A stretch of DNA of 64,000 bases, from assembly GCA_964605655.1 (NCBI GenBank), contig CAZSDK010000014.1, positions 1-64,000 on the forward strand. Reading direction: 5' to 3'. The stretch comes from JAKLIX01 sp964605655. Its GTDB lineage: Bacteria; Bacteroidota; Bacteroidia; Bacteroidales; CAIXZF01. Shown piece by piece: positions 1 through 9,129 of the stretch; position 1 is the first letter of the stretch; every line of letters starts with the position of its first letter. The position numbers were made by a program, and so were the translations under genes. The notes below the pieces were generated by a model. That model made no database searches and was not told the origin of the DNA. It was given only the letters and a program-made list of their open reading frames with translations.

Positions 1-47
1 AGTGGCGCAATTTACTCCGAAATGAGTGGCGCAATTTGGTCCGAAAT
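1..47. mobile_element. Probable end of an IS21-like insertion sequence
   Basis: Two direct copies of a 23-base unit (1-23 and 25-47) begin AGTGGCGCAATTT and end CCGAAAT, differing only at two central bases. Multiple short direct repeats near the terminus are typical of IS21-family elements, and the next gene is cut off exactly here. The transposase would lie outside the window to the left, so the family is an inference from the repeat style. Confidence 0.5.
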
Positions 48-49
48 AG

Positions 50-697
50 TCACGGACAGAGGTACTTGGAAAGAAAATCTTTGAGTCTGAAGAGATGGTG
101 GGAAAGATCTGGAGCCCGGAGGAAGTCATAGATGAAATCCTCAAGGACCGTCTTTTCTATGAAGAAAGCGGGGGAGGGGTGACCTTTTCGGGTGGGGAAC
201 CCCTGCATCAGACCGAGTCGCTTTGTGAGTTGCTGAGAAGATGCCGGGAGAAGGGGATCCACACGGCAGTGGACACCTGCGGGTATGCCCCATCGGAACA
301 GGTGGAGGAAGCAGCTGCCCTCACCGACCTCTGGCTCTTCGATCTGAAACATACCGACAGCACGAAACATACTGCCTTATGCGGCGTATCCAACAGGGAA
401 ATACTGGAAAACCTGGAAATGTTGGTCAGAAAGCAAGCAGAGATCCTGATCCGGATCCCGCTGATCCCCGGCATCAACGACGATGAAGGCAACTTACGGG
501 GAATCCTGGCTGTCCTTCGTAAAGTAGGCCCTTCTCTGAAGGGAATACAACTGCTACCCTATCACCCGATGGCCAAAAGAAAATACGAACGCCTGAACCT
601 GCCCTATACCCCATTGGAAGATCTTCCCGAACAAAAAAAAGAACTGTGGTACCACGCCCTAAATAACCTCGGCTACCCGGTCTTCCTTAACATCTAA
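50..697 (+). pseudogene. Glycyl-radical enzyme activating protein, N-terminally truncated (HypE-like)
   Basis: C-terminal two thirds of a PflA-family radical SAM activase, which would install the glycyl radical on the enzyme encoded next. The open frame runs from about base 50, with the first in-frame ATG at 95. It keeps the SGGEPL motif and the downstream barrel with motifs VDTCGY, LWLFDLKH and RIPLIPGIND. The N-terminal part that should carry the CxxxCxxC iron-sulfur motif, and in this subfamily the extra ferredoxin-like cysteines, is absent. Family members are about 300 residues; here 200 remain after the ATG. An in-frame TAG at 47-49 and the IS-like repeats mark the junction. As it stands it could not bind the catalytic cluster, so it is treated as broken unless the assembly is wrong. 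It lies 67 bases before hypD. Confidence 0.75.
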
Positions 698-725
698 CCA
701 AGCCCAAAGTGCAACGATTCAAATA

Positions 726-758
726 ATTATCAATTATCAATTATCAATTCTCAATTCT
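726..758. repeat. Short tandem repeat of AATTATC type
   Basis: Three to four imperfect copies of the heptamer AATTATC/AATTCTC fill the spacer between the activase remnant and hypD. The same motif on the other strand recurs at 51689-51718, and degenerate copies occur near 37489-37530. Confidence 0.7.
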
Positions 759-764
759 ACATAA

Positions 765-3146
765 ATGATCTTGTCCGACCGCATCCGACTCCTCCGCCAA
801 AAAAGTCTTGACGCCATCCCCTGTATTTCGCCCGAACGGGCGATGCTGCTGACTGAATTCTACCTGAACCGGATTCCGGCTCATACCCCGGTCCCGGTGG
901 CCAGGGCCATGGCTTTTGCCTTTATCATGGACAACAAGCAGCTGTACCTGGGTGAGGGAGAGCTTATTGTTGGAGAGAGAGGACCTGCTCCCAAGGCGGT
1001 GCCCACCTATCCTGAAGTGACCCTTCATTCGGCGGGTGACCTGGAAACGCTGAACAAGAGGGAAAAGGTGTTTTATAAGGTCGATGAGGAGACGAGGCGG
1101 CTGTATAAGGAAGTGATCATCCCTTTCTGGAAAGAAAACAACCAGAGGAAGCGGCTGATGGCGGGAATGGAGCCGGAATGGACAGCCGCCTACCGGTCGG
1201 GAATGTTCACCGAGTTCCAGGAGCAGCGCATGCCGGGACATACCGTGCTGGGAGGAAAGATCTATCAGCAGGGGATGTCGGACTTGCTGGAGCAGATTTC
1301 TGCGCGCATGCTGTATTTTCAGCATCAACTGGAGGATATGAAGGGCAATGACCAGGAGGAATTGTGGGCTCGTCTGGAGGAACTGCAGGGAATGAAGATC
1401 GCGGCTGAGACTATGGTCCGATATGCGGAAAGGTATGTCGAACTGCTTGAGAATGAGGCGGAAAACAGTGTGGGAGACCGAAAATCAGAGCTTCTGGAGA
1501 TGGCAGAGGTGTGCCGCCGGGTGCCAAAGTATTCGCCCCGTACCTTCCACGAGGCCCTGCAATATTATTGGTTTGTTCACCTGGCGGTGATCACGGAGTC
1601 GAATCCCTGGGATTCCTTCAACCCCGGGCGTCTGGACCAGCACCTGTATCCTTTTTACCTCAACGACCTGAAAGAAGGGAGACTGACCAGGGATAAGGCC
1701 CGGGAGCTGCTTCAGGCCTTCTGGATCAAGTTCAACAACCACCCCGCTCCGCCCAAGGTCGGGGTCACCGCCAAAGAAAGCAATACCTACACCGACTTTG
1801 CCCTGATCAACCTCGGAGGGGTAAAAGATGACGGCTCTGATGCCGTGAATGAGCTGACATTTTTAATACTTTATGTGATCGGGGAAATGAGGTTGCTCCA
1901 GCCCAGCTCCATGATACAGGTGAGCAAATGCAACCCGGATGCCTTCATTCACAGAGCTTTGGAGATCATCCGCACAGGTTTTGGCCAGCCATCGGTCTTC
2001 AATACCGATGCCATCATCCAGGAACTGCTGCGCCAGGGGAAAGACCTGGCCGATGCCCGAAGGGGAGGGGCGAGCGGATGTGTGGAGACCGGGGCTTTTG
2101 GTACCGAATGCTACATCCTTACCGGTTATTTCAACCTGACCAAGGTACTGGAGATCACCCTGAACAACGGAAGGGATCCTTCTTCAGGGGAGCTCGTAGG
2201 GATAAAGACAGGTGATCCTTCTGAATTTCAATCTTTTGAAGAGCTTCTGGCCGCCTATAAAAAACAGCTGGACCACTTTATTTCCATCAAGATCAAAGGA
2301 AACCTCTACATCGAAGGACTCTTTGCCAGGTATCTGCCGGTGCCTTTCCTGTCGCTGCTTATCGATGACTGCATAGAGAAAGGAATGGACTACAACAGCG
2401 GCGGGGCCCGGTACAACACCAGTTATATACAGGGGGTGGGACTGGGAAGCCTTACCGACAGCCTGACGGCCTTGCGTTATCATGTTTTTGATGAGAAACA
2501 TGTGACCATGAGGTATTTCCTGGATGCCTTGAAAAACGACTTTGCCGGATTCGAGGAATTACAGCATGCCCTGGTCTATAAGACTCCCAAATGGGGCAAC
2601 GATGATGAGTATGCCGATGCCCAGGCCAGGAAGGTGTTTGAGATGTTTTTCAGCGGTGTGGACGGCCTTCCCAACTGGAAGGGCGGTGCCTTCAGGATCA
2701 ACCTTCTGCCGACGACCAGTCATGTGTATTTCGGGCAGGTCACCCAGGCCACTCCGGACGGGAGAGGTGCGGGCCAGCCTTTATCGGAAGGGATCTCACC
2801 GGTACAGGGGGCTGATACCCACGGACCAACCGCTGTACTCAAGTCAGCGGGGAAACTGGACCACCTACGTACCGGGGGCACCTTGCTGAACCAGAAATTC
2901 ACTCCGGAATTTTTTAAAGGGCAGCAAAGCATAGAGAAGCTCACTGCCCTGATCCGTGCCTATTTCAGGATGGACGGGCACCACATACAGTTCAACGTCG
3001 TCAGCGCCGACACCCTGCGTGATGCCCAGCTTCACCCTGAACGTTACCGCGACCTCATCGTACGAGTGGCCGGATACAGCGATTATTTCAACGACCTGGG
3101 AAGAGACCTCCAGGATGAGATCATCAGGAGGACCGAACAGGAATAA
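765..3146 (+). CDS. hypD: trans-4-hydroxy-L-proline dehydratase (glycyl radical enzyme)
   Basis: 793-residue glycyl radical enzyme. HypD removes water from trans-4-hydroxy-L-proline to give 1-pyrroline-5-carboxylate, which is reduced to proline in anaerobes. The thiyl Cys is residue 439 in GGASGCVETG, and the glycyl Gly is residue 770 in RVAGYSDYF. From memory, both sit five residues after the corresponding Cys434 and Gly765 of the Clostridioides difficile enzyme, and the remembered family sequence matches at many blocks (PGHTV, NNHPAPPKVG, LTGYFN, GNDDEYAD). The GCVET context separates it from pyruvate formate-lyase, which has adjacent cysteines. Paralogues such as propanediol dehydratase or choline lyase are less likely. 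No pyrroline-5-carboxylate reductase gene is adjacent, and the partner activase is truncated. Confidence 0.88.
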   Translation: MILSDRIRLLRQKSLDAIPCISPERAMLLTEFYLNRIPAHTPVPVARAMAFAFIMDNKQLYLGEGELIVGERGPAPKAVPTYPEVTLHSAGDLETLNKREKVFYKVDEETRRLYKEVIIPFWKENNQRKRLMAGMEPEWTAAYRSGMFTEFQEQRMPGHTVLGGKIYQQGMSDLLEQISARMLYFQHQLEDMKGNDQEELWARLEELQGMKIAAETMVRYAERYVELLENEAENSVGDRKSELLEMAEVCRRVPKYSPRTFHEALQYYWFVHLAVITESNPWDSFNPGRLDQHLYPFYLNDLKEGRLTRDKARELLQAFWIKFNNHPAPPKVGVTAKESNTYTDFALINLGGVKDDGSDAVNELTFLILYVIGEMRLLQPSSMIQVSKCNPDAFIHRALEIIRTGFGQPSVFNTDAIIQELLRQGKDLADARRGGASGCVETGAFGTECYILTGYFNLTKVLEITLNNGRDPSSGELVGIKTGDPSEFQSFEELLAAYKKQLDHFISIKIKGNLYIEGLFARYLPVPFLSLLIDDCIEKGMDYNSGGARYNTSYIQGVGLGSLTDSLTALRYHVFDEKHVTMRYFLDALKNDFAGFEELQHALVYKTPKWGNDDEYADAQARKVFEMFFSGVDGLPNWKGGAFRINLLPTTSHVYFGQVTQATPDGRGAGQPLSEGISPVQGADTHGPTAVLKSAGKLDHLRTGGTLLNQKFTPEFFKGQQSIEKLTALIRAYFRMDGHHIQFNVVSADTLRDAQLHPERYRDLIVRVAGYSDYFNDLGRDLQDEIIRRTEQE

Positions 3147-3159
3147 GGATGCCCAGGAC

Positions 3160-4221
3160 CTAATACACCCTTGTCACAAAACCGTCTGCAACAAAGGTTG
3201 TTCCTTCTCTGAGTCCCATGATCTGGTAGGTCTGAAAAGTTCCGTTGATCTCCTCAATCTTTTTAATGCTCTGGTATTCTGTTTTTTGCAGGTCCTCATT
3301 CCATATTAAAACCTCCAGTTTTCCTTCCAGACTGCCGTACTCCTTCTCCCCAATCACATGAATCATTGTGGCGATGGACTGGAATCCATGATCTTTGAAG
3401 TACAGCGGATGCCATGGCGTCAGGGTAATCTCCCTGCTGACCGTTGTAATTTTGAGGAGCTGATGGTGGGTCTGCTCCGTGGTTTGGGTGATCTCGGTCT
3501 CACTGAGTTGCTGGCTGGCCAGGTCGAGGGTGTAGACAGGGTCTCCTGCTTCAAGGTCTTTTGCGAAAACACCCTGGTGATCTGTTAAAATTATGGTGTT
3601 AGCGGAGAAACAGCAGAGGACCAGGTCAACATGCGAGATGGCCACATCAGACCACTTCAGACCCGGGTAGATATCCATGATCTCGAATCGGAACACGGGA
3701 GGCTGGTCGTAATTGTAATTTTTGCCGCCCGGAAGTGTAAAAATCTGATACCCCATCTCATCGACCAGCATCAGGAAGCATATAGGCTTACTATTTTTGT
3801 ACACCTTGAATTTCTTTACCCTGGAGTTGTTTTTCCAGGATTCGACCGATGACTGGTACCCATTATAAATACAATTCACATCGACCGACCTGACTTCAAA
3901 GTACTCACCGATGCCATAATCAGGTTTTCCTTCTACCCAGGCCGTTCGGGGATCATTATCGTTCAGGTTTCTGATGGAGTAATTTTTATTTCCCTGGGGT
4001 GCCAGTGTTGAGGATGCCTTCAAGACTTCGACACTTTGAGAACACGGCCCGTTACAGGCATAGTTTCCCGGTTCATCGGGATTCTGGTTTTTTAAAACAA
4101 TGTTCCAGTTCACATTTTTTTCACCTCCTCCTTTGGCCCAGATGGTAGGGTATTGTGCAAAAGAAAAGGAATGGGAAAAGATCACGGTAGAGCAGCTCAT
4201 CAAAAAGAGGAAATTCTTCAT
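3160..4221 (-). CDS. Secreted protein with discoidin-like glycan-binding domain and C-terminal Hint domain
   Basis: 353 residues. The N-terminus (MKNFLFLMSCSTVIFSHSFS) is a signal peptide. Residues of about 70-200 contain the pattern YSIRNLNDNDPRTAWVEG, GIGEYFE, NGYQ and NSRVKKFKVY, which matches the discoidin-like domain annotated as NADase-type glycan-binding. From about residue 200, CFSANTIILTD, a GDxVYTLD element and TPWHPLYF match the blocks of a Hint (hedgehog/intein) domain. The protein ends a few residues after TFVADGF, and the His-Asn pair normally found at an intein C-splice junction is missing. Protein splicing is therefore unlikely; autoproteolysis or thioester chemistry at the Hint cysteine is possible. 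It is convergent with hypD, with 13 bases between them. Function is not established. Confidence 0.7.
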   Translation of the reverse strand: MKNFLFLMSCSTVIFSHSFSFAQYPTIWAKGGGEKNVNWNIVLKNQNPDEPGNYACNGPCSQSVEVLKASSTLAPQGNKNYSIRNLNDNDPRTAWVEGKPDYGIGEYFEVRSVDVNCIYNGYQSSVESWKNNSRVKKFKVYKNSKPICFLMLVDEMGYQIFTLPGGKNYNYDQPPVFRFEIMDIYPGLKWSDVAISHVDLVLCCFSANTIILTDHQGVFAKDLEAGDPVYTLDLASQQLSETEITQTTEQTHHQLLKITTVSREITLTPWHPLYFKDHGFQSIATMIHVIGEKEYGSLEGKLEVLIWNEDLQKTEYQSIKKIEEINGTFQTYQIMGLREGTTFVADGFVTRVY

Positions 4222-4280
4222 GGTCCAAAGGATTTATTTGAACCAAAAGAAAGAAAAATCTTGTTTCCCTGCAAATAGTG

Positions 4281-5063
4281 TCAGAGATTGTTCGCCGGAT
4301 TCCGTAACAGGTTTCTCCGGCTGACTTTCCAGCTGGTTTTGTGCTTGTGCCTGATGGTGAGAAAGATGGAAAGGGCAATGGTCAGGGCTCTGAAGAGGTT
4401 GGACAGTAAGGTCCCGCCAGCATTCGGACTGACCTCAAACAGTTCCCAGCTGAGATTCATGAAGGTATGAAGAAACACAGGGACCCAAAGGTTGTTCTCC
4501 CATTCGGCAAACAACCAGCAAAACCAGATAGCCCCCATGAAGGTGGCTATGAAGATGCCTGTGTAATCGGCCATGCTGTTACCCTGGTACAGATGTCCGG
4601 CACCGAACACGACCGCACCCACGAGGGATGCCGGAAGGAAACCCCAACGCAGCCGGCTGAAAAGGATTCCGAATAAAAAACCCCGGAACAGGAATTCCTC
4701 GGTAAATCCTGCGATAAGAGTCGGCCGACCCAGGGATTCCCAGCCGAAGCCGGCCCAGGGGCCCGTAAACGCGGAGCCTGTCATCATCGGCACGACAGAG
4801 ACGGCAGCGAACACAAGACCGGTCAGAAAGCCTTTTGAAAGTCCCAGGACATGAAAAAGTTCCCTGAATCCAAAGAGGAGACCTGCGGCCATCGAGGGAA
4901 AAATAATCCACCACAGTAGCTTATAAAGGATCCTGGAGAATTCATTCGGGAAATCAATGACTATCCACCGGGATACCAACGAATGACCAAATAACGACAA
5001 AGTGAAAACCAGGATGACAATGAGGGAGGATACCCAAAATGGAAGTTGCTTGCTGTCTTTCAT
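4281..5063 (-). CDS. CPBP family intramembrane metalloprotease
   Basis: 260-residue polytopic membrane protein of the CPBP (CAAX protease/bacteriocin-processing, Abi) family. Catalytic motifs are present: EEFLFRG with Glu122-Glu123 and Arg127, GHLYQG with His157, and HTFMN with His199 and Asn203. These residues bind the metal or water inside the membrane in related proteases. About seven hydrophobic segments surround them. Substrates of the bacterial members are mostly unknown, and nothing nearby suggests a bacteriocin role. It sits between two secreted-protein genes on the same strand, starting 9 bases after the stop of the upstream T9SS gene, so co-transcription is plausible. Confidence 0.85.
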   Translation of the reverse strand: MKDSKQLPFWVSSLIVILVFTLSLFGHSLVSRWIVIDFPNEFSRILYKLLWWIIFPSMAAGLLFGFRELFHVLGLSKGFLTGLVFAAVSVVPMMTGSAFTGPWAGFGWESLGRPTLIAGFTEEFLFRGFLFGILFSRLRWGFLPASLVGAVVFGAGHLYQGNSMADYTGIFIATFMGAIWFCWLFAEWENNLWVPVFLHTFMNLSWELFEVSPNAGGTLLSNLFRALTIALSIFLTIRHKHKTSWKVSRRNLLRNPANNL

Positions 5064-5072
5064 GACTCTGGT

Positions 5073-5966
5073 TTAATGAACGAGATTCAATTTCCCCCTG
5101 TAGATACTCCCGGAATTACTGAGGGTGAACAGGTAGGAGCCGGGGACTAAATCATGGAAATCAAGGGGAAGTAGTTGGTTCATCCTCATCGTTGACAACT
5201 CCTGGCTCCAAACCAGACTGCCTGCCATGGTGTAAAGACTTAAATGAAAAGGACCTTTCTGTCCAGGGGGCAATTTGAGGAAACAGGGTCCGGCAGACGG
5301 ATTAGGAAAGAGTATGGTCTCTTCATGGTCCCTGCTTTCTCCTGTTCCCACCACCCCGTCAAACCTCAGGTTGTCCACCCATAAGGTGGTGCTGTCGATA
5401 GCTGATGATTCACTGCTGGCAGAAATATATATGGTGCAGGTGTCGGGAAAATCGTTGGTAAGATAGGTCAATTCCATTTCAAAGACCGTCCATAACGCCG
5501 TGGAGGTGGTCAGAGGAAATACGTCAGTGGCTACCAGTACCCTTTGTCCTGAAAGCGTGTCCCACCGGGTCAGATCGCAGGAGATAAGTCCAAAATCCCC
5601 GCCTTTCTTATCATAGATCAAATCGCCCTTAAGCCGGTAAGGACGACTGTTGAACGGAATCCCTGCCGTAATCTGCTGAAGGGTGGAATCATAGGTCCCG
5701 GAAAAGATCCAGGCCGGGATGACCATCATATAAAGGTCTGAATATCTTGACATTAACCGTGCGCTATACAGTCCTTCAGAATGAAGATTACTTTTCGATA
5801 AGGTATTGACGCCTGAAAAAGGAAAGCTCAGGTCCAGGGTCACCCAGTTTTTGGCCAGCTCATATCCCTGTATGGTCTCCCAGTCTTCAAAACCGGCGTT
5901 CGGGATCTGGGCCGTTGAGAAAATACAGATCACCATTAATGCAGCAAGTAAAATATGACGCAACAT
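5073..5966 (-). CDS. T9SS-sorted secreted protein with PCMD-like domain
   Basis: 297 residues with an N-terminal signal peptide ending around STAQ. The mature start (IPNAGFEDWE, then a beta-rich stretch with PYRLKGDLIYD and TLWVDNLRF) resembles the PCMD putative carbohydrate-metabolism/binding fold of Bacteroidota. The last 80 residues, starting at LFPNPSAGPC and continuing through LYTMAGSLV to LVPGSYLFTL, form a type A T9SS sorting domain, so the protein should be exported across the outer membrane and attached or released. Ligand unknown. Confidence 0.75.
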   Translation of the reverse strand: MLRHILLAALMVICIFSTAQIPNAGFEDWETIQGYELAKNWVTLDLSFPFSGVNTLSKSNLHSEGLYSARLMSRYSDLYMMVIPAWIFSGTYDSTLQQITAGIPFNSRPYRLKGDLIYDKKGGDFGLISCDLTRWDTLSGQRVLVATDVFPLTTSTALWTVFEMELTYLTNDFPDTCTIYISASSESSAIDSTTLWVDNLRFDGVVGTGESRDHEETILFPNPSAGPCFLKLPPGQKGPFHLSLYTMAGSLVWSQELSTMRMNQLLPLDFHDLVPGSYLFTLSNSGSIYRGKLNLVH

Positions 5967-6146
5967 GGGATGGATTGAAGTCTTTTGAGTACTTTAAAAT
6001 TACAACAGATTTTAATCAAACGGGTTCAATTATCTTTGTTAATTAACTGTGAACAGGAATCCTGGCAGAGGCTTTGTTAACCTATCTTAACCGCCTGATT
6101 AACATTTTTTAACAACCTCCCCAAAACCTGGGCCGGGGTCCGACGT

Positions 6147-6154
6147 TATCTTTG
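6147..6154 (+). promoter_or_regulatory. Bacteroidota -7 promoter element of the moxR-bat operon
   Basis: TATCTTTG fits TAnnTTTG and lies 22 bases before the ATG chosen for moxR. A frame extending upstream to 6152 would start inside this element, which argues for the start at 6176. No good TTG is seen at the -33 distance. Confidence 0.6.
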
Positions 6155-6175
6155 CACGCAATAATTTTGAACGCC

Positions 6176-7168
6176 ATGATAGATACGGACATCAAAGTAC
6201 TTAACGAGAAGATTCAGCAGGAATCGGCTTTTGTCGATATGGTCACTATGGAGATGCACAAGGTGATTGTAGGACAGAAATCCATGATTGAAAGGTTGAT
6301 GATTGGATTACTTTCCAACGGGCACATTCTTCTGGAAGGGGTCCCCGGTTTGGCAAAGACCCTTGCCATCAAGTCGCTGGCCAATATCATCCAGGCCAGG
6401 TTCAGCCGCATACAGTTCACTCCTGACCTCCTGCCTGCCGACCTGGTAGGGACGTTGATCTACAGTCAGAAAAACGAGGAGTTTTCCGTAAGGAAAGGAC
6501 CCATATTCGCCAACTTCATTCTGGCAGATGAGATCAACCGTTCCCCGGCCAAGGTGCAGAGCGCCCTTCTTGAAGCCATGCAGGAACGCCAGGTCACCAT
6601 CGGCGACAAGACTTTTAAGCTGGAGGAACCTTTCCTGGTGCTGGCAACCCAGAACCCTATCGAACAGGAAGGTACCTATCCTTTACCTGAGGCCCAGGTC
6701 GACCGTTTCATGCTGAAAATCGTGATCGGCTACCCGACCAAGGAAGAAGAGAAACTCATCCTCAGGCAGAACATTATGGAGGTCCAGCCGGTGACCAGCA
6801 CCATCCTGAAACCTGAAGACATTCTCAGGGCCAGGAATGTGGTGAGGGAAGTGTACCTGGATGAAAAAATCGAAAATTATATCACGGATATCGTCTTCTC
6901 CTCAAGGTATCCTGCTGAATATAAGCTGGATAAGTTCGTTCACCTGATTTCCTACGGCGCCTCCCCCAGGGCCTCCATTTATCTTGCCCTGGCTGCTAAA
7001 GCTTATGCGTTCATCCGCAGAAGGGGTTATGTCATCCCTGAGGATGTCAGGGCAGTCTGTCATGATGTTTTACGTCACCGCATCGGGCTTACCTATGAGG
7101 CTGAAGCAGAGAACATCACCACGGAGGAGATCATCAACCAGATCCTGAACACCGTCGAGGTTCCCTAA
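6176..7168 (+). CDS. MoxR family AAA+ ATPase
   Basis: 330 residues. AAA_3-type ATPase with Walker A GVPGLAKT at residues 55-62, Walker B ILADEINR at about 120, sensor motif ATQNP and PEAQVDRF. MoxR ATPases act as chaperones that mature or insert metal centres into partner complexes, usually together with VWA-domain proteins. It is the first gene of the bat operon, whose two VWA proteins are its likely partners. The ATG at 6176 was preferred because an in-frame ATG at 6152 lies inside the promoter element. Confidence 0.93.
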   Translation: MIDTDIKVLNEKIQQESAFVDMVTMEMHKVIVGQKSMIERLMIGLLSNGHILLEGVPGLAKTLAIKSLANIIQARFSRIQFTPDLLPADLVGTLIYSQKNEEFSVRKGPIFANFILADEINRSPAKVQSALLEAMQERQVTIGDKTFKLEEPFLVLATQNPIEQEGTYPLPEAQVDRFMLKIVIGYPTKEEEKLILRQNIMEVQPVTSTILKPEDILRARNVVREVYLDEKIENYITDIVFSSRYPAEYKLDKFVHLISYGASPRASIYLALAAKAYAFIRRRGYVIPEDVRAVCHDVLRHRIGLTYEAEAENITTEEIINQILNTVEVP

Positions 7169-7218
7169 GCCGGGAACAATGACAGGAGGTGTAAGAAGGG
7201 ATTGAAGCGAAGCTGAAT

Positions 7219-8094
7219 ATGGATGCTACCGAGCTTTTCAAGAAAGTAAGAAAGATTGAGATAAAGACCAGGGGACTGTCGAACCAGATCTTCTCCGGCC
7301 ATTATCATTCTGCTTTTAAGGGTAAAGGGATGGCTTTCAGCGAGGTGCGCGAATACCAGTATGGCGATGATATCCGTTCCATCGACTGGAATGTAACGGC
7401 ACGATTCAACCATCCTTATGTTAAAATCTTTGATGAGGAGAGGGAGCTGACCGTGATGCTTCTCATTGATGTAAGCGGGTCCAACGCCTTTGGCACACAG
7501 ATGCAGCTTAAAGAGGATATGATCACCGAGCTGGCTGCGGTCCTTGCCTTTTCAGCCATTCAGAACAACGATAAGGTGGGGGTCATCTTCTTCAGTGATA
7601 TCATTGAAAAATTCATTCCCCCTAAAAAGGGCACTACACATATATTGAGGATCATCCGTGAACTGATTGATTTTCATCCCAGGCACCAGGGTACGAACAT
7701 TGGCGGTGCCCTGAGGTATTTTACGCAGGTCATCAAGAAACGCTGCACGGCTTTCATCCTGACTGATTTTCAGGATGATGGGTTCCAGGATGCTTTGCGC
7801 ATCGCTTCCCGAAAGCACGACCTGGTGGCCCTGAAGATCTCCGATCCCAGGGAGAAAAGCCTTCCCTCCATGGGCCTGGTCAAATGGAAAGATGCAGAAA
7901 GCGGGCGAACGGTATGGGTCGACACCTGGGACACACGAGTCAGGGAGCACTACAGGCTGATGAACCACAAAAGAGAGGCAGCCATACAGGATACCTTCAC
8001 CAAGGGTGGTATCGACTGGACGGAGATCAGCGTGGAAGAAGACTATGTGAAACCCTTGATGAAGGTGTTTAAGAAAAGGGAAAGACGGTTTTAA
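7219..8094 (+). CDS. DUF58 domain protein
   Basis: 291 residues, soluble. The DUF58 core is present: SAFKGKGMAFSEVREYQYGD followed by DIRSIDWNVTAR at residues 31-62. A VWA-like fold follows with a MIDAS-type DVSGS at 84-88. DUF58 proteins are almost always encoded next to MoxR ATPases; their exact biochemical role is not settled. It lies 50 bases after moxR in the same orientation. Confidence 0.92.
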   Translation: MDATELFKKVRKIEIKTRGLSNQIFSGHYHSAFKGKGMAFSEVREYQYGDDIRSIDWNVTARFNHPYVKIFDEERELTVMLLIDVSGSNAFGTQMQLKEDMITELAAVLAFSAIQNNDKVGVIFFSDIIEKFIPPKKGTTHILRIIRELIDFHPRHQGTNIGGALRYFTQVIKKRCTAFILTDFQDDGFQDALRIASRKHDLVALKISDPREKSLPSMGLVKWKDAESGRTVWVDTWDTRVREHYRLMNHKREAAIQDTFTKGGIDWTEISVEEDYVKPLMKVFKKRERRF

Positions 8095-8115
8095 CGGGAT
8101 AAAAATTGTGATCCG

Positions 8116-9129
8116 GTGAGGAAAAATGTGATAAACCGCTTGTTGATTTTCACCTGTCTTACAGGCTTCTGGATGACAGGGAGTACCGCAGCTTGGGCCC
8201 AGCAGGTGACCGCCCGGACCAGGCTGGATACCTCCAACATTTTAATTGGTCAGCAGGTGGCGCTGACGCTTGAGGTGAGCGCACCCAGGAACCTCAAACT
8301 GTCGTGGCCTGTATTTACTGATTCGCTTGCTTCGATGGTGGAGATCGTTGAGTCGGGAAAACTGGATACCCTTGACTCAAAGGACGCCAACATGCTCCAC
8401 CTGTCGCAGCAATTGAAAATTACCAGCTTTGATACCGGTACCCACCAGATTCCTCCCATTCCCATCTACGAACTCGGGAAAGAGGATTCGAGCCATCTGC
8501 TGGCGGCCACCAGTGCATTGTTCTTAAGAGTGAACACGGTGGCCGTCGATACGACGAAAGCTATCAAAGACATTAAAGGCATCATGAGCATCCCCATGAG
8601 TTTCTGGGAGAAGTACTTCTGGTATCTCATCAGTGCTGCCGCCCTGCTTCTTCTTGCCCTGGTGTGGTTCATTGTCAGGAAAATCACAAAAAAGGAACCG
8701 GTGTTCGCCCGTATGGTCAAACCGGTCCTGCCTGCTCACCTCAAAGCAATGGAAGAACTGGAGAAGTTACGGAATGCCAAGGTCTGGCAAAGCGGGAGGA
8801 TCAAAGAATATCATACCCGCCTTACCGACATCCTCAGAGAGTACCTGGGTGGCAGATTCTACTTTACTGCCATGGAAATGACCACGGATGAGATTCTTCA
8901 GACGCTGGAAAAAGAAGGAGTATCCTACCAGGCGCTGACGATGTTACAAGAAATTTTACAACTGGCTGATCTGGTGAAGTTTGCCAAGGAGATGCCCCTT
9001 CCTACCGAACATGATCTCAGCCTGAATAGAGCAGTGGAATTTGTGAACCTGACCAGGCCAATGTCGCAGGTCTTCTCCTCAGCACCAGATTCCGAACCCT
9101 CAGTTGAACCTCAAAACGATAAGGCATGA
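8116..9129 (+). CDS. Bat-operon membrane protein of unknown function (DUF4381/BatD-like)
   Basis: 337 residues starting at a GTG, with no better ATG upstream. A signal peptide ends near AWAQQ. A periplasmic beta-rich part follows, then one transmembrane helix at about residues 165-190 (YFWYLISAAALLLLALVWFI) and a helical cytoplasmic tail. A protein of this layout occupies the position between DUF58 and batA in many Bacteroidota bat clusters. Its stop overlaps the batA start by four bases (ATGA), implying translational coupling. No catalytic motif is seen. Confidence 0.7.
   Translation: MRKNVINRLLIFTCLTGFWMTGSTAAWAQQVTARTRLDTSNILIGQQVALTLEVSAPRNLKLSWPVFTDSLASMVEIVESGKLDTLDSKDANMLHLSQQLKITSFDTGTHQIPPIPIYELGKEDSSHLLAATSALFLRVNTVAVDTTKAIKDIKGIMSIPMSFWEKYFWYLISAAALLLLALVWFIVRKITKKEPVFARMVKPVLPAHLKAMEELEKLRNAKVWQSGRIKEYHTRLTDILREYLGGRFYFTAMEMTTDEILQTLEKEGVSYQALTMLQEILQLADLVKFAKEMPLPTEHDLSLNRAVEFVNLTRPMSQVFSSAPDSEPSVEPQNDKA

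Noticed and set aside
3160..4221. Intein embedded in a host protein
   Set aside because: There is no C-extein and no His-Asn junction; the Hint domain is simply C-terminal.
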